DNA from: Bdellovibrionales bacterium
Lineage (GTDB): Bacteria; Bdellovibrionota; JAFGOL01
DNA length: 17,782 nt
NCBI GenBank assembly: GCA_022710165.1
Contig: JAKLHL010000009.1
Span: forward strand, 1 to 17,782
Direction of reading: 5' to 3'
In this document: positions 7,675 through 15,678 of the stretch, one piece after another
Numbering within the stretch: position 1 is the stretch's first letter
Layout: each line of letters opens with the position of its first letter
Program-made: the position numbers and the translations under genes
The notes under the pieces: generated by a model
Seen by the model: only the letters and a program-made list of their open reading frames with translations
What the model was told of the DNA's origin: nothing
The model's database searches: none

Positions 7675-8557
7675 TTTGTACCTGTTCCCTGATCTTTTCT
7701 GTAAGGGTCTTGTTCTCGACCGCCAAATAGACGGTGTCCTTGTCCTCAGCCTTTGAAGCGATAGTGTTTATTTCCCTGTTTATTTCCTGAACTATGAAAT
7801 CCAGTTTTTTGCCAACAGAGCTGGTGTCGTTATTAAGCTCGTGTTTGAATTGAGAGATGTGGCTGTAAAGACGGTCTATCTCTTCTCTTATATCTCCCCT
7901 TTCAGCAAGCACTCCAGCCTCGGTGACTATGCGGTCATCTGATATCTGAGGGCTGTCAGTAAGGAGCTTTATCTTTTCTTTTAGTTTCTCGAAATATTTT
8001 TTGTAAAGGTCGTCTGCCTTTGATTCTATGGTCTTTGTGTTCTTTTCTATTTCAGACAGGTTCTTTGTCATGGCCTCTTTTAGAGACATTCCTTCTTTTT
8101 TCTGCATCTCAAGTACAGAGTCGGCGCATTTGCCCATGTTCTTTATCAGTGAAGGTAAAAGTCCTTCTTCGTCAGAATCAGGCTCTTCCAGTACAAAGAT
8201 GTCCTTTAGCTTGATAAGGTCCGGAAGTTCCATGCTCCCTTTTATCTTGTGTTCACGCTGAAGGTCTTTTAATTCATCGATGTACTGTTGTAGGAGGTTC
8301 CTGTCCACACTGAGCTTTTTTTGCTGTTCAGAGGAACCGTTGCTGACAGTGCGTACCCTTATGAAGCAGTCTATGCTTCCCCTTTCAAGTTTGTCCTTTA
8401 ATACTTTTCTTATCTCAGACTCGAATTTTATTATTTCAGCAGGTGATTTGATCCTTAGGTCAAAGAACCTGTGATTAACTGATCGGAGCTCAACAGATAC
8501 CTTTTTCGTACCATGCTCAAATTCTATTGAACCATAAGCGGTCATGCTCTCTATCAT
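7664..8557 (-). CDS. yicC: YicC/YloC family endoribonuclease
   Basis: A 297-residue protein opening with MIESMTAYG, the family's MIxSMTGFG-type N-terminus. It ends with the conserved block LDFIVQEINREINTIASKA and a terminal EKIREQVQNVK. The middle is helical and rich in Lys and Glu, as in relatives, which form ring-like assemblies and cleave RNA. The function in this organism is inferred from the family. GGAG lies 7 bases upstream of the ATG. It sits 56 bases after the miaA stop, the only real gap in the minus-strand run; that gap shows no clear terminator or promoter, so co-transcription with mutL-miaA is likely but not certain. The downstream gmk is its usual neighbour in many genomes. Confidence 0.95.
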   Translation of the reverse strand: MIESMTAYGSIEFEHGTKKVSVELRSVNHRFFDLRIKSPAEIIKFESEIRKVLKDKLERGSIDCFIRVRTVSNGSSEQQKKLSVDRNLLQQYIDELKDLQREHKIKGSMELPDLIKLKDIFVLEEPDSDEEGLLPSLIKNMGKCADSVLEMQKKEGMSLKEAMTKNLSEIEKNTKTIESKADDLYKKYFEKLKEKIKLLTDSPQISDDRIVTEAGVLAERGDIREEIDRLYSHISQFKHELNNDTSSVGKKLDFIVQEINREINTIASKAEDKDTVYLAVENKTLTEKIREQVQNVK

Positions 8558-8613
8558 AGTGCTACTCCGTTAATGCCAAATATTTTACTATTCAAAACCC
8601 CTTATTTCCAGAA

Positions 8614-9546
8614 CTATAAACGCAGAAAGCGTCTTATTTCATCTTTTATTGAATTTTTTTCATGAGGGGACATCCATTTAGTCCCTGTTCTTTTCTTGAA
8701 CCATGTTAATTGCCTTTTGGCCAGGGCTATGGTCTCGGTGTTTATCTCCTCGATGGCTTCATTGATATTGATCTCACCTTTTAATACTTTTACCGCCTGA
8801 AGGTAGCCTATGCTCTTCATGGGCTTAAGGTCCTCGGTACAGCCATTTTTTAGAAGATCTTTGACCTCATCAAGGAGCCCGGACCCCATCATTTTCTTGG
8901 TCCTAAGTTCTACCCTTTTTTGAAGTTCTTCCTTGGCTACGTCCAGTACTATGATGAGAGGCTCAAAGTTTGTGTTGCTTTCCTTGTCATGGAGCTCCCT
9001 AAAGTAGCTCATGGTCTTCCCGGTGCTGTAATATACTTCTAGTGCCCTTGTTATCCTGTAATTGTCGTTTTCGTGCACCCTTGAGGCTGTATCAGGATCG
9101 ATCTTTTTTAGTTCATCGTGGAGTTCTTTTAGGGAGGTTCCACTGCTTAAACGTTTTTGAAGCTCTTCTCTTATTTTTTTGTCTGCCCCCGGTGTTTTAA
9201 AGGTGCCGTTGATGACGGCATTTATATAAAAACCAGTCCCTCCGCACAGCAGGGGGACTTTTGATGCTTTCATGATATCGGATATGGCCTTTTTTGCGTC
9301 CTTTTCATAATCAGAGACGCTGTATTCTTCCCACGGCTCAACTACGTCTATCATGTGGTGCTTTACTTTTTCCAGTTCTTCTTTGCTTGGTTTTGCGGAG
9401 CCTATGTCCATCCTTTTATAGATGAGCATGGAGTCGGCAGAGACTATCTCTGCATTTATGTCCATGGCAATATCGATCGTTACGTCGGATTTACCGGACG
9501 CTGTAGGTCCTGCGATTGTCGAGAGTCTGGTCCTTTGCACGGTCAT
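8614..9546 (-). CDS. miaA: tRNA dimethylallyltransferase MiaA
   Basis: A 310-residue enzyme that transfers a dimethylallyl group to N6 of A37 in tRNAs reading codons that begin with U. The P-loop GPTASGKS lies at 13-20. SADSMLIYKRMDIGSAKP (36-53) contains the Asp expected to act as general base (D38). CGGTGFYI (101-108) and YRITRALEVYYSTGK mark the prenyl-diphosphate and tRNA-binding parts, and the C-terminal KRQLTWFKKR is typical. The length is normal. Its ATG overlaps the mutL stop by 4 bases (ATGA), matching the widespread mutL-miaA pairing. With mnmA at the other end of the same run, two anticodon-loop modifications that stabilise decoding would be made from one transcript. Confidence 0.97.
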   Translation of the reverse strand: MTVQRTRLSTIAGPTASGKSDVTIDIAMDINAEIVSADSMLIYKRMDIGSAKPSKEELEKVKHHMIDVVEPWEEYSVSDYEKDAKKAISDIMKASKVPLLCGGTGFYINAVINGTFKTPGADKKIREELQKRLSSGTSLKELHDELKKIDPDTASRVHENDNYRITRALEVYYSTGKTMSYFRELHDKESNTNFEPLIIVLDVAKEELQKRVELRTKKMMGSGLLDEVKDLLKNGCTEDLKPMKSIGYLQAVKVLKGEININEAIEEINTETIALAKRQLTWFKKRTGTKWMSPHEKNSIKDEIRRFLRL

Positions 9547-11231
9547 TTCCTTTTGAACATTTTTTCTATTTCATCCAGGCTTAATGACACCTTGGTCGGT
9601 CTTCCATGAGGGCATACGTGAGGGTAGTCGCATTTTTTTAGGTCATCAAGCAATGCCATTGCTTCCATTGAGCTCAGGGTACGAGTCCCTCTTATTGAAT
9701 CGTGACAGCTCATCCGAGCTGCGGTCTTTGAAAGTTTATTTACCAAGGATTCCTTTACCTCGTCCTTTTCCATGACAACAGAGCGAAGCGCTTCTGCAAG
9801 ATCTAGCCCTTCTATTGCCTTGGGGATACTCCTGACTATGAAGGCAGGGTTTGGAGAATCATCCCCGCTGAACTCTTCTATCTCAAAGCCCATTGAGGCC
9901 AGGTCCTTCATCTTGTGCCTGAATTTTTCGGCGTCCTCCAGATTGAACTCTATGAGCTCAGGTATCAAGAGTGCCTGTGATCCATTTGGATTTGACAGTG
10001 CCTTGAAGATCCTCTCAAAGTTTATCCTTTCGTGCGCGGCGTGCTGGTCAACTATGACGAGCTTTTTGTCCTCTTCTATCAAGAGGTACTGCTTTTGGAA
10101 CTGCCCTATTATGTTTAACCCGTCGTATTGATCATTGATGGGCCTGTAAGGATCTGACACTGTTGAGAACAATCCTTGTGCTTGCTGAGGAATATCATTA
10201 CTGTTGCTTAAGGGCTGCCTCGATACCCCCATTACGGGTCTCTTGCCAGCGTCTATATCAAGGGCCTGTTCAACTATGGTCTGTATGAAATTATATATTA
10301 GGTTAGGCTCACGGAACCTTACTTCGTTCTTTGTTGGCGATACGTTCACGTCTATAAATGCCGGCTCTATGTTCAAGAATAGCACTGCAGAGGGTGGTGT
10401 TCCTGTGGAGAGGTGCTTTTCAAACGAACTCGAAAGCGCATGCATGCACATCCTGTCCCTTACAGCCCTTCCGTTGATGAAGGTCTTGAACTCGTTCTTG
10501 TCAGAAGGTTTGCCTGGGTCCTTTATATATATCTCTCCGGAAATATATTCATAGGAGCTTTTCTTGCCCAGCCATTTGGCGTCGTTGCCATAAACTTGTG
10601 CTATTCTTTGTTCGAAGCTGTTGGTCTTGTTATATGTTAAAATGTTTTTGCCGTTGTGTTCAAGTGTGAAACTTATCTCTGGATATGCAGAGGCGTAGTT
10701 GTTAACGGTACTGATGCAATGCCCAAGCTCAGTTGATGAGCTTTTAAGGAATTTAAGTCTTGCAGGTGTGTTAAGGTAAAGGTCCTCGACTATAATGGTC
10801 GTTCCCTGAGCCACAGCTTTTTTATCCTTGGACTTTACATTACCGAACTCTGAATAGATAGATAGACCATGTTCAAGTTCGCTGTGTTTGGATATTATCG
10901 TCAGCCTGGAAACACTTGCAACCGCAGAAAGAGCCTCCCCCCTGAAACCAAGTGTACTGATCTCAAAAAGGTCATCGGAACTTTTTATCTTGCTGGTCGC
11001 ATGCCTGTGCAATGCAAGTTCCATGTCGTCTGGATGTATGCCAGAACCGTTATCCTTTATAGTTATCATCTTTTTGCCTGCATCTATCAAGGATACTTCT
11101 ATCCTCGTAGATGTGGCATCTATTGAGTTCTCCAGAAGCTCTTTTATGACAGAGGCTGGTCTTTCAACCACTTCACCAGCGGCTATTTTATTGATAGTAT
11201 CGAGGGAAAGTTCCTTGATCCTTTGAACCAT
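9543..11231 (-). CDS. mutL: DNA mismatch repair protein MutL with endonuclease motif
   Basis: A 562-residue mismatch-repair ATPase that links MutS recognition to strand removal. GHKL ATPase motifs: KIAAGEVVERPASVIKELLEN with E31 and N35, DNGSGI at 60-65, and TLGFRGEAL at 93-101. The C-terminal domain carries DQHAAHERINFE at 395-406, a full DQHA(x)2E(x)4E metal motif, plus CPHGRP at 540-545. It is thus predicted to nick DNA itself, unlike E. coli MutL. I place the start at ATG 11231 because MVQRIKELSLDTINKIAAGE matches family N-termini; a TTG at 11267 would add 12 residues without family support. No good ribosome binding site lies directly upstream of 11231 (an AAGGAG is 24 bases away). It heads the minus-strand run and diverges from the HU gene across 167 bases. 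Confidence 0.95.
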   Translation of the reverse strand: MVQRIKELSLDTINKIAAGEVVERPASVIKELLENSIDATSTRIEVSLIDAGKKMITIKDNGSGIHPDDMELALHRHATSKIKSSDDLFEISTLGFRGEALSAVASVSRLTIISKHSELEHGLSIYSEFGNVKSKDKKAVAQGTTIIVEDLYLNTPARLKFLKSSSTELGHCISTVNNYASAYPEISFTLEHNGKNILTYNKTNSFEQRIAQVYGNDAKWLGKKSSYEYISGEIYIKDPGKPSDKNEFKTFINGRAVRDRMCMHALSSSFEKHLSTGTPPSAVLFLNIEPAFIDVNVSPTKNEVRFREPNLIYNFIQTIVEQALDIDAGKRPVMGVSRQPLSNSNDIPQQAQGLFSTVSDPYRPINDQYDGLNIIGQFQKQYLLIEEDKKLVIVDQHAAHERINFERIFKALSNPNGSQALLIPELIEFNLEDAEKFRHKMKDLASMGFEIEEFSGDDSPNPAFIVRSIPKAIEGLDLAEALRSVVMEKDEVKESLVNKLSKTAARMSCHDSIRGTRTLSSMEAMALLDDLKKCDYPHVCPHGRPTKVSLSLDEIEKMFKRK

Positions 11232-11238
11232 AACGGCA

Positions 11239-11267
11239 TAGATAGCAGGTTTGAACTCCTTAGTCAA
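11239..11267 (-). promoter_or_regulatory. Possible mutL-operon promoter (weak)
   Basis: On the minus strand TTGACT (11267-11262) is followed after 17 bases by TATCTA (11244-11239). The -35 matches five of six consensus bases and the -10 only three of six. If real, transcription would begin almost at the ATG at 11231, giving a leaderless message; that would fit the lack of a well-placed ribosome binding site. This could equally be chance in an AT-rich gap. Confidence 0.25.
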
Positions 11268-11311
11268 ATCAATATGTTAGCATGGCACAAACCCAAGAAC
11301 CCATATTGGAA

Positions 11312-11339
11312 TTGACTTTGAGCCGTTTTCAACTACGAT
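11312..11339 (+). promoter_or_regulatory. Candidate sigma-70 promoter of the HU gene
   Basis: TTGACT (11312-11317) and TACGAT (11334-11339) are separated by 16 bases. The leader would be roughly 50 bases and end with the ribosome binding site AGGAGGGG (11386-11393), 5 bases before the HU ATG. The -35 matches five of six bases and the -10 four of six. This is the best pair in the gap between mutL and HU. Confidence 0.4.
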
Positions 11340-11398
11340 ATGCTCTACTTAAATGTAGTCTTCTTTAAGCGGGCTACAAAATTTTAGGAGGGGTTATA

Positions 11399-11671
11399 AT
11401 GAACAAAGCTGAACTTATCGAGAGAGTTTCCAAAGACACTAACCTTACAAAAACTCAGGTTGAGAACACACTTAACTGCATCACAGAGTGGATCAAGAAG
11501 TCTGTTAAGAAGAACGAAGAAGTAAAGCTTGTTGGTTTCGGAACATTCACAAGGTCACAGAGAAAAGCTAGGACCGGCAGAAATCCTCAGACTGGCGCTG
11601 AGATCAGAATTCCTGCTACAAACGTTCCAAAATTTAAACCTGGAAAAGAATTCAAGGATCTTATCAACTGA
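11399..11671 (+). CDS. hup: HU-family DNA-binding protein
   Basis: A 90-residue histone-like protein that bends and compacts DNA as a dimer. It has the N-terminal helical dimerisation part (MNKAELIERV), GFGTF at 46-50, and the DNA-gripping arm with ARTGRNPQTG at 57-66, whose RNP (61-63) intercalates at the bend. FKPGKEFKDLIN closes the protein. The length is exactly that of HU, and it lacks the extensions typical of IHF subunits, although IHF-like binding cannot be excluded. A very strong ribosome binding site (AGGAGGGG, 11386-11393) precedes the ATG, in keeping with an abundant protein. It is followed by a strong hairpin before the next gene. Confidence 0.96.
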   Translation: MNKAELIERVSKDTNLTKTQVENTLNCITEWIKKSVKKNEEVKLVGFGTFTRSQRKARTGRNPQTGAEIRIPATNVPKFKPGKEFKDLIN

Positions 11672-11702
11672 TTAAGGTTTGATCTGAAGGACAAAAAATA
11701 GA

Positions 11703-11732
11703 AGAGGGGCGGGATTAAGTTCCCGCCCCTCT
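11703..11732 (+). terminator. 12-bp GC hairpin after HU gene (terminator or attenuator)
   Basis: A perfect 12-bp stem, AGAGGGGCGGGA paired with TCCCGCCCCTCT, closes a 6-base loop (11715-11720). The plus-strand sequence after it is only moderately T-rich (CTTACATT). On the minus strand the same hairpin is followed by a run of T (complement of the A-run at 11693-11698), so it is a better intrinsic terminator in that direction. It lies between the HU stop and the next start, 20 bases before it. Confidence 0.75.
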
Positions 11733-11751
11733 CTTACATTAGGAAGGTATT

Positions 11752-12969
11752 ATGAACATGCTTAAGACCACCGACCAGTATTCAATAGAAAAACTGTCCA
11801 CCTCACAGCTTGATGAACTTTCTGTGCTGGACATATATTCTTCTTTATTGGTCGAAGAGGCTGAAAAGATACCAGAGATAGTCAAAAAACTCTCGGACGA
11901 AAAGTTCGCTGCCGTGGTCGATCTTTCATCCTGGGATAAGGATATCTTTAACCCGGTGAACTACACGACCTGGCTTAAGGTCGTTATGTCCATGGAGTCT
12001 TTTGACGCTTTCAGGGAGATAAAAAGGATGGACAGGGCAGAGCTCATCCTTTTTTTTTCAGGTGCTACCGATATAAAATGGAAAGAACCAGAAGAGACGC
12101 CTTCGGGTAATCCTTTTGTTACGCCCGATTCTGCCTTCTTGATATATCCAAAGGAAAACGAGCAGGAAACAGATATGTTCATTGCCGCTGTATCTTTGAT
12201 AAACCTTGCCTATTCAGAGGACGTGGCTTACGGAAGGAGCATATGTATAGACGCAATGAACACGGCGTACTCTGAGCTTGAAGAGGAATGCTTTAGGTTC
12301 AAGGGCGCAAGGCTTTCCGACGAGGGGATACCTGCTTACCTTGAAGCCATGGAGCTTTATCACTATGAGGACCCTACTAAGCTCTTGGCTCGTATAATTA
12401 AGATGGTGGGCGATAATACTTTCAAGAAACATCCTCCTGTTAACGACTATATCTTGTCACAGTATGCTATAATGCCAAAATCCCAGTGGGACACTATGCT
12501 TAAGCTAAGCCCAGAACTTCATGACTCTGTGAAAATAGAACTGGGGGCTTTACTCACAGCTTCAATAGTTCTTAACAACGCATTGGACATGAACCCTGTG
12601 AATATGTCCGATACGGCAAAAAGAAGTGTCAGTTACTTTAAACTAGGCCTTGAATTGATAAAAGAGAACTACAAGGGCTCTCTTGATGAACTGCTTAAAT
12701 ACGTCGATATTAAACATATATTCAGGCTCGGATTCTCGCTCTTGGTAGACCTTAAAAAGAACGCCAACAATGTTAAGACAGCGGTGGATGCTTTGAACAG
12801 GCCAGACATCCTGAATGCCGATGAACAGGAGCTAATAAAGAACCTTATACTGCCGATACCTATGTATCAACCGTCGCTGGAACTAAGCCCGGTACAGTTC
12901 GATACACTCGTACAGCTTAAGGAGGCAAGAAAGCTTTTATCCGGCATTGCTTCAAGGATAGTGAAGTAG
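11752..12969 (+). CDS. DUF6178-like protein of unknown function
   Basis: A 405-residue, mostly helical, soluble protein with no signal peptide or membrane span. The N-terminal part (about 27-110), with VVDLSSWDKDIFNPVNYTTWL and then KRMDRAELILFF, resembles what I recall of DUF6178 from deltaproteobacterial genomes, where a DLxxWxxD element is followed by helical repeats about a residue's or family's response to failure of a helix pair. The resemblance is from memory, not from a search. No catalytic motif is apparent. AGGAAGG sits 4 bases before the ATG at 11752; a second ATG two codons later is also possible. The hairpin after HU lies just upstream and there is no room for an obvious promoter, so expression may depend on read-through from HU. 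Its stop lies 6 bases from the stop of the convergent lipoprotein gene. Confidence 0.75.
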   Translation: MNMLKTTDQYSIEKLSTSQLDELSVLDIYSSLLVEEAEKIPEIVKKLSDEKFAAVVDLSSWDKDIFNPVNYTTWLKVVMSMESFDAFREIKRMDRAELILFFSGATDIKWKEPEETPSGNPFVTPDSAFLIYPKENEQETDMFIAAVSLINLAYSEDVAYGRSICIDAMNTAYSELEEECFRFKGARLSDEGIPAYLEAMELYHYEDPTKLLARIIKMVGDNTFKKHPPVNDYILSQYAIMPKSQWDTMLKLSPELHDSVKIELGALLTASIVLNNALDMNPVNMSDTAKRSVSYFKLGLELIKENYKGSLDELLKYVDIKHIFRLGFSLLVDLKKNANNVKTAVDALNRPDILNADEQELIKNLILPIPMYQPSLELSPVQFDTLVQLKEARKLLSGIASRIVK

Positions 12970-12975
12970 TTAAAG

Positions 12976-15387
12976 CTATTCTCCACGATAACGAAGGAAC
13001 AGGTTGTCAGAGGCGTTCAAAGGACTATCAATAAGGTTAGTCGCTACTGATGAAAATGTTATAAAAAGGCCGTCGTTAGAAACACTTGGTCTAGTTGATC
13101 CTTGATTTGAAAGAGAACCATCATTTGCAAGGCTCGCGATCTCTGTAGTTTTATCTTGAAGATCACGAATGAATACATCTGTCATCAAGTTAGTGTCGTC
13201 ATCTACCAAGTCGGTTGCGCCAGACTCGAAGACTACATAACGTCCATTGGCAGATATTCTGGCTGAATAAGAGGAACCGCTGCCAGAGGTGCCGGTATTA
13301 TCAATGCTTACCAGATCGGTCTTGGCTTCTGAGATATTCCTTACAAAGACGTCGGATACTGCATTAGCATCACCTGGTATTAGATTGTTGGCGTTAGTGT
13401 AGTAAACGACAACATTGCCATCGGAGCTCATGTCATTTAGAATGCAGTTGTCATTAGCTTGGGTTGTTCCATCATCGGCTATGCTGACGATGACAGTTGT
13501 ATTAAGGGTTGTGTCACGAACGAACACGTCTCCCCATCCATTCATATCACCTGCTATAAGATTAGTGGCGTATGATGAAAAAGCAACATACCGTCCGTCA
13601 GCCGAGATTGCTGTATAATCAGAATCTCCATCAGCTTCAGATCCGTCAAGGGCCATATTGATCCTTTTAGTAGTCCCTTTTTGGACATCATGTACAAAGA
13701 TGTCCCTCCGTCCGTTAGTATCCCCTCCAGCAACAAGGTTGGTGGAGTCTGATGCAAATACTACATATTTTCCGTCATCAGAGATGCTTGCTGAGTAACT
13801 ATTCTTGTCTGCTTGTGTCCCGTCACTTGCAACGCTTATCCTGGTAGTTAGTCCGCTAATATCACTATATAAGAAGACATCCTGTAATCCATTGGTATCG
13901 CCTGCGACTAAGTTCGTTGCGCTAGAGAGATATACTACATAATTACCGTCTCCAGATATCCTTACGTTGTTTGATGCACCGTTTGCCTCTTCACCTTTAG
14001 TTCCCAAACTTATCCTCTTTATCTTTTCCAGGGCCACGTCATATAAGAAAACATCGGCGACTTTATTTTCATCACCAGTTACCAGGTTGCTTGCTGTAGA
14101 TATGAATGCGATCTTTGAGCCGTCACTGGATATATCAGAACCTTGAGCCTTGCCTGCCCCTGCTGTCGCTGTTGATGGAGCAACACTGACCCTTTCTGTT
14201 TTAGATGTCAGAGTGTCGCGGGTGAATATGTCCTGCAGTCCGTTATCGTCACCTGCAATAAGGTTTGTAGCCATCGACGAGAAGCCTATCAAGGAGCCAT
14301 CACCTGATATGCTTATATTACTGCGAACATTGCCGTTGGACTCAACCCCGCTGGAAGAGACGTTGACCCTGGATGAACTGTTCAAGGTCAGGTCCCTTAC
14401 AAAAATATCACCAAGACCATTATTATCCAACCCCTTGGTGATGATATCAGTTGCTGCAGACTGGAATGCGATGAAATTACCATTATCGGATATCCTTGGG
14501 TATGTAGAGCCTCCATTCGCAGGCGCACTGTTACCATCTTTCCAGCTTACAAGACTGGTCTGCCCAGTGTTAATATCCCTTACAAAGATATCTTCAAAAC
14601 CGTTGGTGTCAGTAAGACCTGATACTATGTCCGTTGCAGATGAAGAGAATGAAACTTTGGACCCATCACTGGACATTGTTGGTCTTTGTGATGTGTTATT
14701 TCCTGCAGCAGTCCCGGCAGAGTTGATGCTTATAAGTTCCGTGGTCATGGTATTTATGTTCCTCATATAAATGTCAGATCTGCCGTTAGTATCTCTGGCA
14801 TCGAGTGCATCAGAAAAAGTTGAGAACAAGACAAGATTACCGTCACTTGATATGAAAGGCTCAAAAGAGTTAGCACCAGTCTGCTGTCCCAGGCTTCCAA
14901 AGTTAACCTTTATAGTAGTCAGGCTTGACAGCTCGACCCTGAAGATATCCTCTATTCCTATACCGTTAGTATCGTCAGCAGCAAGGTTCGTAGCCAATGA
15001 TGAATATGTAACGAACTTTCCATCGGCTGATATGTGAGCGTTCTTACAGTCAGCGTTAGCTCCCTTTCCATCAATGGAGGTGCTTACCAGTGTGGTCGTA
15101 CCTGTTACAAGATCTTTTACGAATATATCGCCTAATTTTCCATTAGGATCATTTGCTACAAGGTTGGTGGCAGTTGAAACAAAAACAACATAGCGATTAT
15201 CTGCAGACATGCTCGGTGTTGAAGAAGGCCCATCCGCAATGGTCCCAGAACTACTTGTGCTTACAATCTCAGTCGTTTTATCTATCAGATCATAAATGAA
15301 TATGTCCTGCTGTCCGTTCGTGTCACCATCTATCAGGTTCGTTGCAGCAGAAGCAAAAAGAACATATCGTCCATCTGATGATATGAA
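12976..15387 (-). repeat. Fourteen degenerate tandem repeats (about 58-61 codons each)
   Basis: The coding region from the first FISSDG (15387) to the stop is made of fourteen in-frame repeats. The most regular are repeats 9-11, with cores RISGDGNYVVYLSSATNL, SISDDGKYVVFASDSTNL and AISADGRYVAFSSYATNL. Repeats 5 and 6 carry two or three extra residues before the DTNG/DNNG loop, and repeat 14 has lost most of that loop (SPLNASDNLF). DNA identity between units is modest, which points to old duplication kept by selection on the protein rather than recent expansion. Confidence 0.9.
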
Positions 15388-15609
15388 ACTTTTATCTGAG
15401 GCCCCATCAGGGGACGTCTTAGGAAGACCTAAACTGACCATTATGGTCCATGGTTCAGCAGGTTCGCTGTCGTCATTTATATCCTCTTCTTCCTCTGGAG
15501 GCACTTCATCTATATCGTTGTTTATTTGGTGGCGGTTAACATTAAAAGTACACGAGGAAAGTAAGAATATAAAAAGAGGTATCAAAGGGTTTTTGAGCAC
15601 TTTCATCAT
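12976..15609 (-). CDS. Lipoprotein with 14 TolB/WD40-like propeller repeats
   Basis: An 877-residue exported protein. Residues 1-20 form a lipoprotein signal peptide (MMKVLKNPLIPLFIFLLSSC) with lipobox LSSC and lipidated C20. The next residue is Thr, not Asp, consistent with outer-membrane sorting if proteobacterial rules apply. An acidic linker (about 33-52) leads to fourteen repeats of about 58-61 residues starting at residue 75. Each has an SxDGxYVxFxSxATNL core, then GDTNGxxDIF and a VRDxxTxxTTxxVS strand. This is the PD40/TolB-type blade pattern, and fourteen blades would make two seven-bladed propellers. The repeated DxNGxxD loops look suited to bind calcium; that is inference. I start at ATG 15609, with AGGAG 8 bases upstream; a GTG at 15618 overlaps that site and is rejected. 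No enzymatic motif is visible. A binding, adhesion or envelope-scaffold role is possible but unproven. Confidence 0.88.
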   Translation of the reverse strand: MMKVLKNPLIPLFIFLLSSCTFNVNRHQINNDIDEVPPEEEEDINDDSEPAEPWTIMVSLGLPKTSPDGASDKSFISSDGRYVLFASAATNLIDGDTNGQQDIFIYDLIDKTTEIVSTSSSGTIADGPSSTPSMSADNRYVVFVSTATNLVANDPNGKLGDIFVKDLVTGTTTLVSTSIDGKGANADCKNAHISADGKFVTYSSLATNLAADDTNGIGIEDIFRVELSSLTTIKVNFGSLGQQTGANSFEPFISSDGNLVLFSTFSDALDARDTNGRSDIYMRNINTMTTELISINSAGTAAGNNTSQRPTMSSDGSKVSFSSSATDIVSGLTDTNGFEDIFVRDINTGQTSLVSWKDGNSAPANGGSTYPRISDNGNFIAFQSAATDIITKGLDNNGLGDIFVRDLTLNSSSRVNVSSSGVESNGNVRSNISISGDGSLIGFSSMATNLIAGDDNGLQDIFTRDTLTSKTERVSVAPSTATAGAGKAQGSDISSDGSKIAFISTASNLVTGDENKVADVFLYDVALEKIKRISLGTKGEEANGASNNVRISGDGNYVVYLSSATNLVAGDTNGLQDVFLYSDISGLTTRISVASDGTQADKNSYSASISDDGKYVVFASDSTNLVAGGDTNGRRDIFVHDVQKGTTKRINMALDGSEADGDSDYTAISADGRYVAFSSYATNLIAGDMNGWGDVFVRDTTLNTTVIVSIADDGTTQANDNCILNDMSSDGNVVVYYTNANNLIPGDANAVSDVFVRNISEAKTDLVSIDNTGTSGSGSSYSARISANGRYVVFESGATDLVDDDTNLMTDVFIRDLQDKTTEIASLANDGSLSNQGSTRPSVSNDGLFITFSSVATNLIDSPLNASDNLFLRYRGE

Positions 15610-15649
15610 ACGTACCACTCCTATAATTGGTACAAAAACCTTTTACGTA

Positions 15650-15678
15650 ATTATAACAAATAGTAATATTAATGTCAA
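15650..15678 (-). promoter_or_regulatory. Perfect-consensus sigma-70 promoter of the lipoprotein gene
   Basis: On the minus strand TTGACA (15678-15673) is followed by exactly 17 bases and then TATAAT (15655-15650). The -10 is preceded by TG one base away, an extended -10. The sequence just upstream of the -35 is AT-rich (AAAATTTA), as in UP elements. The predicted start near 15643 gives a leader of about 34 bases containing AGGAG. This is the only full-consensus promoter I found in the window. Confidence 0.85.

Noticed and set aside
11348..11369. CTTAAA...TTTAAG inverted repeat in the HU leader
   Set aside because: Six-base arms with a 10-base spacer in AT-rich sequence are expected by chance; no riboswitch or known operator pattern surrounds it.
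14150..15037. Long plus-strand open frames (about 206 and 88 codons) opposite the lipoprotein repeats
   Set aside because: They are antisense to a well-supported repeat protein with signal peptide, ribosome binding site and promoter. Their regular Ser/Leu-rich look is a mirror of the repeats, and they have no initiation signals.
15610..15618. GTG at 15618 as lipoprotein start
   Set aside because: The GTG overlaps the AGGAG ribosome binding site that serves ATG 15609.
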